Source: Sporosarcina luteola (GTDB lineage: Bacteria > Bacillota > Bacilli > Bacillales_A > Planococcaceae). Taken from it: DNA of 64,000 bases. Below, in pieces: positions 35,928 to 43,858 of the stretch. Positions within the stretch are counted from its first letter, which is position 1. Each line of letters starts with the position of its first letter. Location: contig NZ_JAMBNV010000001.1 of NCBI RefSeq assembly GCF_023715245.1, forward strand, positions 2,232,001-2,296,000, given 5' to 3'. The notes under the pieces are model-generated. The model was not told where the DNA came from. It made no database searches and saw nothing but the letters and a program-made list of their open reading frames with translations. The position numbers and the translations under genes are program-made.

Positions 35928-37574
35928 TTAACCTGCACAACAAGATAGTTTTGATACATCTTTATCAAACGTAAGGGCAGCTAATTTTAATCCTTCTGCC
36001 ATTGTTAAATATGGAGCCATGGTTTCTCGGAGGTCCTCCACGGTTAAACCGAATTTGACAGCCAGTGTCGCTGCATAAATTACTTCTCCTGCATTTTCTG
36101 CTACCACATGAGCCCCTATTATCTTCATTGTTTTTGCGTCTGCCACTAATTTAAAAACACCTGTTGTTTCTCGATTAACCAAAGCTCTCGGAACGGCATC
36201 TAAAGGCAAGACGGATGTTTTCACTTCATAGCCTTTCTCTTTTGCTTGTTGCTCCGTTAAACCAACGGTTGCAATCGCTGGAGCTGTAAACGTAACCCCT
36301 GGAACCACTTCTAAATTCAGCTTTTTATTCAGTCCTCCGATGGCATTTCCTGCTGCAATTCCACCTTGATAAGCTGCCACATATACAAATTGAGGAACAA
36401 GCGTCACATCTCCTGCTGCATAGATGCTTGAATTCGTTGTTTTTGAATACTCATCGATCATAATCTCACCACGCGAGCCTACTTCAACACCAGCTGCCTC
36501 TAAATTCAAAGTCGTCGTATTTGGTTTTCTTCCCGTCGCAACAAGTAACTGGTCTGATTCAACGACTTTTGTCCTGCCATCGACCGTTACATAAACCTTT
36601 TTTATCTCGCCATCTTGTTCAACACGATCAAAAGTTGCCCCTGTTACTAAATTAATCCCTTGTTCTGTTAATGCTTGCGTGATTGCTTCTGAAACTTCAG
36701 GATCGTATTCCTTTAACAGTCGTGGACTTCTTTGCATCAACGTTACTTCTGAACCCAAATGATGGAATAGTTGTCCCAATTCCATACCGATATAACCTGA
36801 ACCAATGACTGTAAGACGTTTTGGAACCTGTTTTAATTCAAGTAATGATGTACTTGTTAAATAATCTACCTCTTCTATTCCAAGAATCTTTGGTACAGCT
36901 GGTGAAGCACCTGTCGCGATTAAAAATCGTTTGGCTGATAACTGCATGCCATTCACTTCGACAGTTTTTTCATCCACGAATTTCGCTTCACCTTTTATTA
37001 ATTTAAAGCCATAGTCATCAATTAAATCAATATATTTCGAGTTTCGAAGATCCGTCACCAAATCGTTTTTCTGCTTAATTAATGGAGTCAAATCGACATT
37101 GCCTGCTGACGTGTGCAATCCCACAAACGGATTGTTTTTTGCTATATGATTGATTTCTCCAGCTCTTAACAGCGTCTTTGAAGGAACACATCCGATGTTC
37201 ACACATGTTCCACCCACTGTGCCACGTTCGATGATTGCCACGTTCGCTCCGTATTTCGCGGCTTCAATGGCAGATGAAAAGGATGCTCCACCAGAACCAA
37301 TGATAATGTAGTCATAATCATAATCGCCTTCATCTCCAAGTTGAACCGTTTCTTGCTGTTGTACTTCTTCTGTCTCTCCAGGTTGGTATTCGGCATCAGA
37401 AATTGCCTTTTTCGCTCTTTCCACCTCCACGTCATTCGGAAGTTCAAATACAGCTTCCTCGCGACGAAAATCCACTTCAATCTCTTTTGCACCCATGTTT
37501 TCAAGAGCAACAGCAACATGTTCTTCACAGCCCGTGCAAGTCATTCCAATGATTTTAACCCGATATTTTTTCAC
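35928..37574 (-). CDS. merA: Mercuric reductase with N-terminal metal-binding domain
   Basis: 548 residues. An HMA domain ([11 protein letters not shown]) leads into the FAD/NAD disulfide oxidoreductase. The redox-active motif [16 protein letters not shown]-binding [13 protein letters not shown] and the vicinal C-terminal cysteines LSCCAG are all present. The enzyme reduces Hg(II) to Hg(0) using NADPH. It follows merR by 40 nt. No merT, merP, merC or merB transport or lyase gene is visible, so Hg(II) entry must use other means. Confidence 0.97.
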   Translation of the reverse strand: MKKYRVKIIGMTCTGCEEHVAVALENMGAKEIEVDFRREEAVFELPNDVEVERAKKAISDAEYQPGETEEVQQQETVQLGDEGDYDYDYIIIGSGGASFSSAIEAAKYGANVAIIERGTVGGTCVNIGCVPSKTLLRAGEINHIAKNNPFVGLHTSAGNVDLTPLIKQKNDLVTDLRNSKYIDLIDDYGFKLIKGEAKFVDEKTVEVNGMQLSAKRFLIATGASPAVPKILGIEEVDYLTSTSLLELKQVPKRLTVIGSGYIGMELGQLFHHLGSEVTLMQRSPRLLKEYDPEVSEAITQALTEQGINLVTGATFDRVEQDGEIKKVYVTVDGRTKVVESDQLLVATGRKPNTTTLNLEAAGVEVGSRGEIMIDEYSKTTNSSIYAAGDVTLVPQFVYVAAYQGGIAAGNAIGGLNKKLNLEVVPGVTFTAPAIATVGLTEQQAKEKGYEVKTSVLPLDAVPRALVNRETTGVFKLVADAKTMKIIGAHVVAENAGEVIYAATLAVKFGLTVEDLRETMAPYLTMAEGLKLAALTFDKDVSKLSCCAG

Positions 37575-37614
37575 TATTTATTCCTCCTTATATTTATAAA
37601 ATCAAGGGTGATAT

Positions 37615-38013
37615 TCAATCAAAGATTATCGTTTCGATAATTGGACATTGATGTAATGCTTTTTGATCTGGACATCGACTTTTTAAGTCCCTTAACATTG
37701 ACTCAATACGCTTTAAATCTGCAATTTGTTCCTGAATTTCTATTTCCTTTTTTGATACAAATTCAAATATATTTTTGCAACGAACTTCATCATTATCAAC
37801 AACTCCAAGCAATTTATAGATTTCATTCAATGAAAAGCCAAGGTCTTGTGTTCTTTTGATAAATTTTACACGTTTAATATCATCATCTGAATATATCCTA
37901 TAACCTTCATTCGTTCGTGAAGGCTCTTTTAATAATGCTCTTTGTTCGTAATATCTAATCGTCTCTTTATTTACATCGCATTTTTCTGCAAATACACTAA
38001 TTCTGTAACTCAT
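37615..38013 (-). CDS. merR: Mercury-responsive regulator MerR
   Basis: 132 residues from MSYRISVFAEKCDVNKETIRYYEQ; AGGGGTGAG precedes this ATG. The N-terminal winged helix is followed by a dimer helix. The Hg-binding cysteines RCKNIF, SRCPDQKALHQCPII (Cys near 79, 114 and 123) match Bacillus MerR. It represses and activates the adjacent promoter by twisting a long spacer. merR and merA share one leftward transcript, unlike divergent Gram-negative mer. Confidence 0.95.
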   Translation of the reverse strand: MSYRISVFAEKCDVNKETIRYYEQRALLKEPSRTNEGYRIYSDDDIKRVKFIKRTQDLGFSLNEIYKLLGVVDNDEVRCKNIFEFVSKKEIEIQEQIADLKRIESMLRDLKSRCPDQKALHQCPIIETIIFD

Positions 38014-38032
38014 ATAACTCACCCCTATAAAC

Positions 38033-38064
38033 ATTATAAACCGCGTACTAAGGTACGCGGTCAA
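38033..38064 (-). promoter_or_regulatory. mer promoter with MerR operator dyad
   Basis: Leftward -35 TTGACC and -10 TATAAT are separated by 20 bp, the over-long spacing typical of MerR-controlled promoters. The dyad ACCGCGTAC-taag-GTACGCGGT (38040-38061) fills the spacer. Confidence 0.92.
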
Positions 38065-38080
38065 GTATAATAATAAATTT

Positions 38081-38168
38081 ATCTTCTTCAACTAACCTCC
38101 TTAAGTAGAACAAGAAAAAAGAACCGTTAAAGCGCTCGATGATCTTCAAGTAAAACACCCGTTAGTAA
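38081..38168. repeat. Dispersed repeat, copy R1
   Basis: Contains CTTCTTCAACTAACCT and CACCCGTTAGTAAAAT at its ends and a central variable loop. It belongs to the family also found at 38861, 55698, 56008, 56121, 56591/58369, 58891 and 59198. It lies between merR and the DJ-1 gene. Confidence 0.65.
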
Positions 38169-38174
38169 AATTAT

Positions 38175-38798
38175 TTATTGTACAAATTCAATAGTTTTAG
38201 CTGTTCTTTCGGAAGTAGTTTTTCCCATAATTTGCTCAACGAGATAAAGTGCCATGTTAATTCCTGAAGAAACTCCACCAGAAGTTATGAGGTTACTATC
38301 GTGTACAACTTTGCTGTTTGATGCTACTCGAATATCAGGGTATTTTTCTTGTAATACCTTCATTGCTAAATGATGAGTCGTTGCCTTCTTTCCATCTAAC
38401 AAACCAGTTTCGCCCAAAATATATGCTCCAGTACAGACCGAGCATATATATTCAATGCTATTATGTTTAATAATCCAATCTATTACCTTTTGGTTTTTAA
38501 CCACAGATTGTACCGCCCTTAATGGTCCGCCTGGAATTATTAGAATATCTAATTCTGGACTATTATCAATGCTAAAATCAGGTTGTACTATTATCCCTGA
38601 ATGAGTTTTTATTTCGTTTCCTGTATCTGTAATAGTTATTACTTCAAACGGTCTTGTAGGTAACAACTGCTTTTTGTAAAGGGTAAATGCTTGCTCGGCT
38701 TTATTATTAGCGGTTAATGATAACACTTCAGCTGGACCAGCAAAATCTAATAAATCTACAAAATCATATAGTAAAATTCCCACTTTTCTCTTTCTCAT
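38175..38798 (-). CDS. DJ-1/PfpI-family protein
   Basis: 207 residues. The DJ-1/PfpI fold is shown by VGILLYDFVDLLDFAGPAEVL, ILIIPGGPLRAVQ and the nucleophile elbow CSVCTGAYILGE. It lacks an AraC-type HTH tail. Family members are amidases, glyoxalases or transcription partners; the substrate is unknown. Stress or metal-toxicity defence is a plausible role given the mer genes next to it. Confidence 0.88.
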   Translation of the reverse strand: MRKRKVGILLYDFVDLLDFAGPAEVLSLTANNKAEQAFTLYKKQLLPTRPFEVITITDTGNEIKTHSGIIVQPDFSIDNSPELDILIIPGGPLRAVQSVVKNQKVIDWIIKHNSIEYICSVCTGAYILGETGLLDGKKATTHHLAMKVLQEKYPDIRVASNSKVVHDSNLITSGGVSSGINMALYLVEQIMGKTTSERTAKTIEFVQ

Positions 38799-38860
38799 TT
38801 GTATATCTCCCCTATCAAAACACTTTTCTTGTGCATAACCTTAAATACCTAATCAAGCAC

Positions 38861-38900
38861 CTACTTCTTTCGCTAAACTGTCCCGTTAGTTCTATAAGTA
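38861..38900. repeat. Dispersed repeat, copy R2
   Basis: Half-length copy with CTACTTCTTTCGCTAAACTG and CCCGTTAGTTCTATAAG. It lies in the promoter region of the DJ-1 gene. Confidence 0.5.
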
Positions 38901-38973
38901 GAATTATAGCCCTTGTTTCAAAATATTCCAACACCCCTTCCGAATACTTATACTGCAATTTAATATATTTTGA

Positions 38974-39468
38974 TCAATTATCTTCATTATCAGTGGATGC
39001 ACCAAGCACTATTCTAACTTCCCCTCGCTGTATCCTCTCCTTTTCCTCTTTTCGTTTTTCAAAATAGCTTTTGTTCGGTTGTTCCTCGATTCGTTGATTG
39101 CCACGTTTTTTCTTGTACGATATTTCAGCACGTATGATGACAACGTTCAAGTAAACAGCAACTATCACGAGCAACACCAAAGTCATTTTCATCGTCGTTA
39201 ACCGAGAAAGGAACTTTTCCATATCCCACGCTGCATGAACAAGGCTTGAAAGAAACATGGATGCTAACAGGGACATTGTGAACGACATTAACCTATCCAG
39301 TTTTTTATATTTCTGTTGTTGAAGTCGCCTAACAATGAAATAGATGGCCGTGACTGTCAGCCCTGAAATGAGAATCAACTTTGCTGTCGGGATGTAGACA
39401 GCATTGTACATAGCTGTAACGCCCAATGCTGCCGTTAGAAAACTAATCACCGCAATGAATACTTGCAA
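38974..39468 (-). CDS. Four-helix membrane protein of the conjugation block
   Basis: 164 residues, starting TTG at 39468 after AAAGGG; another TTG at 39477 overlaps the upstream stop. Four hydrophobic helices (roughly 4-25, 30-48, 60-78, 95-115) precede a basic cytoplasmic tail (YKKKRGNQRIEEQP). It is coupled to the 68-residue gene. No family recognised; it is probably part of the transfer channel or its accessories. Confidence 0.55.
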   Translation of the reverse strand: MQVFIAVISFLTAALGVTAMYNAVYIPTAKLILISGLTVTAIYFIVRRLQQQKYKKLDRLMSFTMSLLASMFLSSLVHAAWDMEKFLSRLTTMKMTLVLLVIVAVYLNVVIIRAEISYKKKRGNQRIEEQPNKSYFEKRKEEKERIQRGEVRIVLGASTDNEDN

Positions 39469-39473
39469 TACGA

Positions 39474-39680
39474 TCAACCCTTTCTGCTTCGGGCATTCGT
39501 CACTTCAAGATTCAACACGAAAACGAGTTCATCTGTCAGCAGTTCACGCATGGTTCGGTACATTCGCTTTTGCTCCTTTTCGCCAAGATGTACGGCTATT
39601 TCATTATTGAGGAACTTTTCGTGTGCTGTGAGCTTTGTCATTTCGAGCAGTTCGGGAATGACTTGATTATTGGTTTCCAT
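39474..39680 (-). CDS. Hypothetical 68-residue protein
   Basis: Begins METNNQVIPELLEMTKLTAHEKFL; helical, ending NARSRKG. It precedes the membrane protein with overlapping stop and start and follows the replication-relaxation gene. No family recognised. Confidence 0.5.
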   Translation of the reverse strand: METNNQVIPELLEMTKLTAHEKFLNNEIAVHLGEKEQKRMYRTMRELLTDELVFVLNLEVTNARSRKG

Positions 39681-39734
39681 GTAACTTCCCCTTTCATGAG
39701 TTAGTTAAATACAGAACGTATTTCAAAGGACACT

Positions 39735-40802
39735 TTATATTGAAGTAACGGGTTGGATTGCCTTTAGATAATCGATCAGCTCCCTTGAATCAATTTCAAG
39801 GTAATCAACATGGTGGATTTCGCCTAGTAATTGTTCGTGCATGCGCCTCGTCATGGAAGTAGTAATCAGGAGCACTTTACGGCCGTCCAATTGGTACATT
39901 TCTTTACGGTAATGACGGACATTGTAAATTTTGACCAAATCGGTGTCGAGAAGATTTACGAGATACTTTTCCTCACCTTTGTGACGGACGATCCGCTCCA
40001 ATCCATCGTATATCTTCTTTCGGGTATCTTTGAAATTCGTTTTAAGGAAAAAGTCGTATACTTCATAGTCTTCCAGAAATCTCATTACGTTTTGTTCATC
40101 TTCAAAATGGCGTAAATAGTATTTGGCGAACGTGTACGGGAAAACTTTTAGGCTTTGACATTGGAAGATGACAGACGTATTGGTTGAAAGGTGTTCAACG
40201 ATTGTCTTGTAGCTAGCTGCACTTTTGGCGAAGAGAATATAGTTTGGATTGCTGACGTCCATCAGTTCATGGGATACCTTCATGAGATTCTTCATTCCTA
40301 CGCCGTGGAGGAACATGTAGAAGAGGTAGTCTGTTCCCCTAGGACTTTTCAGCATCCCTTGTACATTTGCCCCTCGGTTAAGCTCGAATTTAGCCTTCAC
40401 ACTCCTGCTATCTTCCATTTGCCAACCGTACGCTTCCAAATCAATCATGACGTCATTGGTGGATAGAAGGAACGGTAAGTGACGGACGTTGATGCGTAAT
40501 TGGTCTGCCCGCCGTTCAACAGGCACCCCCTGCTCTCGCAAGCAGGAAATGCCCGTTTCACTGATACGGTGATACGAGCCTTGTCTGTTCTGATTCACTA
40601 GATAGCCGCTGATTGGATGCGTGCTAATCAATCTGGAATTCCGCAGGATGCGCAGTTTCTTGTACGTGTACCACCGTGACAGTTCGTAGCGTCGCATGAT
40701 CTGCTCCGTACTCAATGCACGGTATTCGTAGAGTCCTGTCAGTATCGCAATATCCAGAGGTTGGAGTATCTTCACCACCTGTTTTTTGTTGGCTCGCGCC
40801 AT
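39735..40802 (-). CDS. Replication-relaxation family protein
   Basis: 355 residues with AAAGGAGAGG before the ATG. The N-terminus has a winged helix: ILTGLYEYRALSTEQIMRRYELSRWYTYKKL and GYLVNQNRQGSYHRISETG. The middle contains LPFLLSTNDVMIDL and WQMEDSRSVKAKF, and the C-terminal part carries the family's helical region. Such proteins sit beside VirD4 genes on Firmicute plasmids and are thought to act in DNA processing at oriT. It is the best candidate in the window for nicking-complex work, though no relaxase motif (HUH or YxxR) is seen. Confidence 0.8.
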   Translation of the reverse strand: MARANKKQVVKILQPLDIAILTGLYEYRALSTEQIMRRYELSRWYTYKKLRILRNSRLISTHPISGYLVNQNRQGSYHRISETGISCLREQGVPVERRADQLRINVRHLPFLLSTNDVMIDLEAYGWQMEDSRSVKAKFELNRGANVQGMLKSPRGTDYLFYMFLHGVGMKNLMKVSHELMDVSNPNYILFAKSAASYKTIVEHLSTNTSVIFQCQSLKVFPYTFAKYYLRHFEDEQNVMRFLEDYEVYDFFLKTNFKDTRKKIYDGLERIVRHKGEEKYLVNLLDTDLVKIYNVRHYRKEMYQLDGRKVLLITTSMTRRMHEQLLGEIHHVDYLEIDSRELIDYLKAIQPVTSI

Positions 40803-40956
40803 TGAATCCTCTCCTTTCGTTAATTCGTAGGGGCTGTTTATTTTCGGTCACTTCTACACGGTGTTACGAATTGCCTCAACTAAACCTCTTGAATTTGTCC
40901 AATTCGACTGATTTTCTGTAAAGCCACTCCCTCCGTAATTTCAAATTGAAAGCAAC

Positions 40957-41054
40957 GGGTACAATATAATGCTTAAATCGGGTACAACATTGCATTTTGA
41001 TATGAATCCTTATATTGCACCCAAAAAAATCATTATTTCGCTGGGTACAATATA
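40957..41054. repeat. Four copies of GGGTACAATATA
   Basis: Copies at 40957-40968 and 41043-41054 match exactly. A variant GGGTACAACAT starts at 40980 and an inverted copy TATATTGCACCC lies at 41011-41022. Spacing is about 23, 31 and 32 bp. They lie upstream of the replication-relaxation gene in the gap 40803-41072. They could be iterons, an oriT binding array or operators. Confidence 0.6.
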
Positions 41055-41072
41055 GCCGAAATCACAAAAAGG

Positions 41073-41774
41073 TCAGCCCCAAAAATGAGTAGCTGCAATA
41101 TCCGATAATTGCTCCGTAGTCTCCTCGGGTTGCGGTACATTTCCAACGTCTTTTTCTTTGATATCAGATTCGTACTTCTTAATTATCCCTTCCTTAATTG
41201 ATGGGTCAGGAATATGGGCCAAGTGAAAATTTCTCTTTTTAAGGACCTCAATGAATTCCGCAAAATTGTCTTGTGACACCACATATACCTGGAAATGATT
41301 GCCTCGTGGATCTAAAAAACCTATATCTACATTCCATACTCGCCACCAGCTGTCATCCCCAATTAAACCCGTGTGCCGGATTGCATCCTGAATTAGCTTT
41401 CTGTTGCGATTGTCTAAATCGCGAATGAGTTTATTTTCATAATGCTGAGCAATGATGATTACAGATTTATCGAATTGGAAATCAATCTTCGAAAAGTCAT
41501 AAGCATCGATGGTTGCTCTGAAATAATAGTGCCTAATCATTGCAAGGTAATCCCGGTCTTCCTCTTTATATAAAGGAAGGGCTCCCTCATAAGAAAATTG
41601 AAAAACGGGGTAGTCATCGATTAGCATCGGCTTCACTTTCGCCATCGGATAGACCGTTGTCCGTCTTATTGCATTCCTATTACCACCTATCACATTAATC
41701 CGAGACATTAGGTAGACCTTCATTCTCTCGATATTCTTCAATTGCTCAAGCAGCAACGTCTTTTCTTCCTCCAT
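41073..41774 (-). CDS. RusA-like putative endonuclease
   Basis: 233 residues. The segment DLDNRNRKLIQDAIRHTGLIGDDSWWRVWNVDIGF fits the RusA signature D-x-D-N...DA...DDS, where the aspartates hold the metal of this Holliday junction resolvase fold. The opening RRTTVYPMAKVKPMLIDDYP and the ending are not in family models I know. RusA proteins cut four-way junctions; on a plasmid this would help recombination or segregation. Confidence rests on one motif region. Confidence 0.55.
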   Translation of the reverse strand: MEEEKTLLLEQLKNIERMKVYLMSRINVIGGNRNAIRRTTVYPMAKVKPMLIDDYPVFQFSYEGALPLYKEEDRDYLAMIRHYYFRATIDAYDFSKIDFQFDKSVIIIAQHYENKLIRDLDNRNRKLIQDAIRHTGLIGDDSWWRVWNVDIGFLDPRGNHFQVYVVSQDNFAEFIEVLKKRNFHLAHIPDPSIKEGIIKKYESDIKEKDVGNVPQPEETTEQLSDIAATHFWG

Positions 41775-41849
41775 CTATTTCACTCCTTTCTACATCGGGG
41801 ACGTTATTTCATATCATGAACCCTTGCTATGACTACATTTTGGATATCT

Positions 41850-42037
41850 AACGTCGGACGTTATCGAAGTTTATGAAACACAAATAACCCAACGTCGGAC
41901 GTTAGGAAGAAGAAACCTTATAGCAACGGGCTTCAAGCGGTCTTTTTACGTCAGACGTTCATTTTGTTCAACGTCGGACGTTGACAGTTAAAAATACTTT
42001 GAAATCAACGATTAAAGGCTATATTCACGTCGGACAA
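41850..42037. repeat. Cluster of AACGTCGGACGTT palindromes
   Basis: Exact copies at 41850-41862, 41891-41903 and 41970-41982. A one-arm variant TACGTCAGACGTT is at 41947-41959 and a half site ACGTCGGAC at 42027-42035. Each is a dyad with a single central base. They fill the 41775-42041 gap between the cell-wall hydrolase and the RusA-like gene. Operator or origin function is likely. Confidence 0.75.
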
Positions 42038-42041
42038 ATGG

Positions 42042-43070
42042 TTATTCATCATCGACAGGCTTGTATTCCGATAAATAAGGCATTGGATCTTCCTTCACAC
42101 CAGCGCGAATAATTTCAAAGTGGAGGTGATTACCAGTTGATGTTCCTGTTGAACCGCAAGTACCGATCACATCACCTTGCGAAACAGTCTTATTTATCCC
42201 GACTGCCACCGAATCCATATGTGCATATAGCGTAGTGATTTCCCCGTGATTAATTATTACATGAAGACCATACCCATTTGACCACCCGTTCTCGGAGGCG
42301 AAAATGACATTACCGCTTTGCGCTGCAAGTATCGGATCGCCATTCGTACAAGCAAGGTCTATACCTGTATGGAATCGTTCATCACCGTAGACAGGGTGTA
42401 TCCGATAACCGAATGGGCTGTTAATCTTCAGTCCCGACAATAACGGAATCATCCAGTCACCAACAACATGAACCTCGCAGTTCATCGTCAGACCACCAAA
42501 TTGAGCAACGAATTTTGTAACTGCTGGCACCCAGTGGTTGTTAAGACCAGTGGGGTCATTATCAGCCCCAATGGGCGCATAGGCGCTTCCTAAATCGGCA
42601 ATCGTAATCAATCCATCCTTGATAATTCGATTGTGCAATGTCTTCCCCATGGCTTCTATGCCCTCTTCAATCGTCGAGAAGGAATATAAAAAACGACTGC
42701 CGGTTGCAGGGTCCATCAAACCACCCGGATTGTTCTTCAGCATTACTGCGGCAGACGTTCCTGAACCTGTTTCATGAAACGCAATAGCAGCCATTAATAC
42801 CGGATCTATACCATATTTTTCAGCAACCTCAATAAAAACCGTTCCCTTCTCGGTAAATTTTCCCGCATTGTTGAACTGGGAGAAGAACAATTCTTCGCTG
42901 ATTTCCCCGTCCGGTCTACATACCGCACCTCCTGCAAAGTTCCATCTTTCATCATCTTCTTCAGTAAAAACTATAAACACGCCTAGGAAGAGGAAAAGGG
43001 CGAGAATGGATAACAGAAGAAGCAAACCTGGGCTGGCTAAGATAGGAACCAACCATAGCAACTTTTTCAT
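42042..43070 (-). CDS. Cell-wall hydrolase: glucosaminidase-like plus M23 peptidase
   Basis: 342 residues. A membrane anchor (about 8-35) is followed by a transglycosylase/glucosaminidase-like domain (VAEKYGIDPVLMAAIAFHETGSGTSA, SFSTIEEGIEAMGKTL). A C-terminal M23 zinc endopeptidase has HTGIDLAC, YAHMDSV and HLHFEI. This architecture is that of VirB1/TcpG-type peptidoglycan hydrolases that open the wall for the conjugation channel. Zinc ligands are intact. Confidence 0.92.
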   Translation of the reverse strand: MKKLLWLVPILASPGLLLLLSILALFLFLGVFIVFTEEDDERWNFAGGAVCRPDGEISEELFFSQFNNAGKFTEKGTVFIEVAEKYGIDPVLMAAIAFHETGSGTSAAVMLKNNPGGLMDPATGSRFLYSFSTIEEGIEAMGKTLHNRIIKDGLITIADLGSAYAPIGADNDPTGLNNHWVPAVTKFVAQFGGLTMNCEVHVVGDWMIPLLSGLKINSPFGYRIHPVYGDERFHTGIDLACTNGDPILAAQSGNVIFASENGWSNGYGLHVIINHGEITTLYAHMDSVAVGINKTVSQGDVIGTCGSTGTSTGNHLHFEIIRAGVKEDPMPYLSEYKPVDDE

Positions 43071-43085
43071 GTCACTCGATTCCCC

Positions 43086-43811
43086 CTATCTCTTTTGGTC
43101 ATAGTTCAAATAGAAATCTGTGATCTGGAATTTTCCGTTGCTGTCCTTCTCAAACATCATGCTGTAAATATCAGTGTCCTTTCTTACATTGCCATCGCTA
43201 TCCAACACTTCGCTTACAACGACCCCATCCCATGAGATAGCAATCAAAGTAGGCGCAACAGGTTCTTTTATTTCTACGGATAGAACTTTTCGGGAAACGA
43301 TACCTTCAACATCCTTCATCCCTTCAATTTTTTCAGCCTTGGCATCTCTCAGGTAATCAATATGGCTTTGTATCAAGACCCCCTCAACAGAATTTAAATG
43401 TTCGGTTGGTTTCTTCCTATCAAACGTGTGGAATTTGGTTACAAAGTCTTCGGCCAGCATCTTCGTTTCATCTAGATACTTCTCAGGAAACATATCGATT
43501 TGTGTTGGTTTTTTAGTGACTTCATCGGGTACTTTCAAATAGTTTTTTGTGAAATTGTCATCCGTGTTTTCATTCACTTCTTCAGATTTCATTTCTTTAT
43601 TACTAACGTTTTGATTTTCTGATCCACCTTCCTTCGAAGTATATTGCCAAATCCCGCGATTTTCTGTTGACCCTAAATCTTCAACTGCCTTCTCTTCTGC
43701 TTTCTTCTCCTTCGACTTATCAACGATACCTACAATAAAACCCAATAATAAAAGCGTGACAGAGAGACCTATCACGCTAATCATGAGTATTCGTTTTGTT
43801 CGTTCATTCAC
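43086..43811 (-). CDS. Anchored transfer accessory protein
   Basis: 241 residues. A single N-terminal helix (ILMISVIGLSVTLLLLGFIVGIV) precedes a charged linker and a folded extracytoplasmic domain (KYLDETKMLAEDFVTKFHTF onward) with LTF2-like features reminiscent of TcpC-type domains. It lies 15 nt before the hydrolase gene and overlaps the region after the channel gene. Probably a structural part of the transfer channel; family uncertain. Confidence 0.6.
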   Translation of the reverse strand: MNERTKRILMISVIGLSVTLLLLGFIVGIVDKSKEKKAEEKAVEDLGSTENRGIWQYTSKEGGSENQNVSNKEMKSEEVNENTDDNFTKNYLKVPDEVTKKPTQIDMFPEKYLDETKMLAEDFVTKFHTFDRKKPTEHLNSVEGVLIQSHIDYLRDAKAEKIEGMKDVEGIVSRKVLSVEIKEPVAPTLIAISWDGVVVSEVLDSDGNVRKDTDIYSMMFEKDSNGKFQITDFYLNYDQKR

Positions 43812-43858
43812 GTGCTTCCAACTCCTTCAGTGACATTTCTCGCTTGTAAAAGCCAGGA

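Noticed and set aside
41850-42037. Possible CRISPR array
   Set aside because: The repeats are 13-bp palindromes with irregular 10-44 bp gaps and no cas genes; not a CRISPR array.
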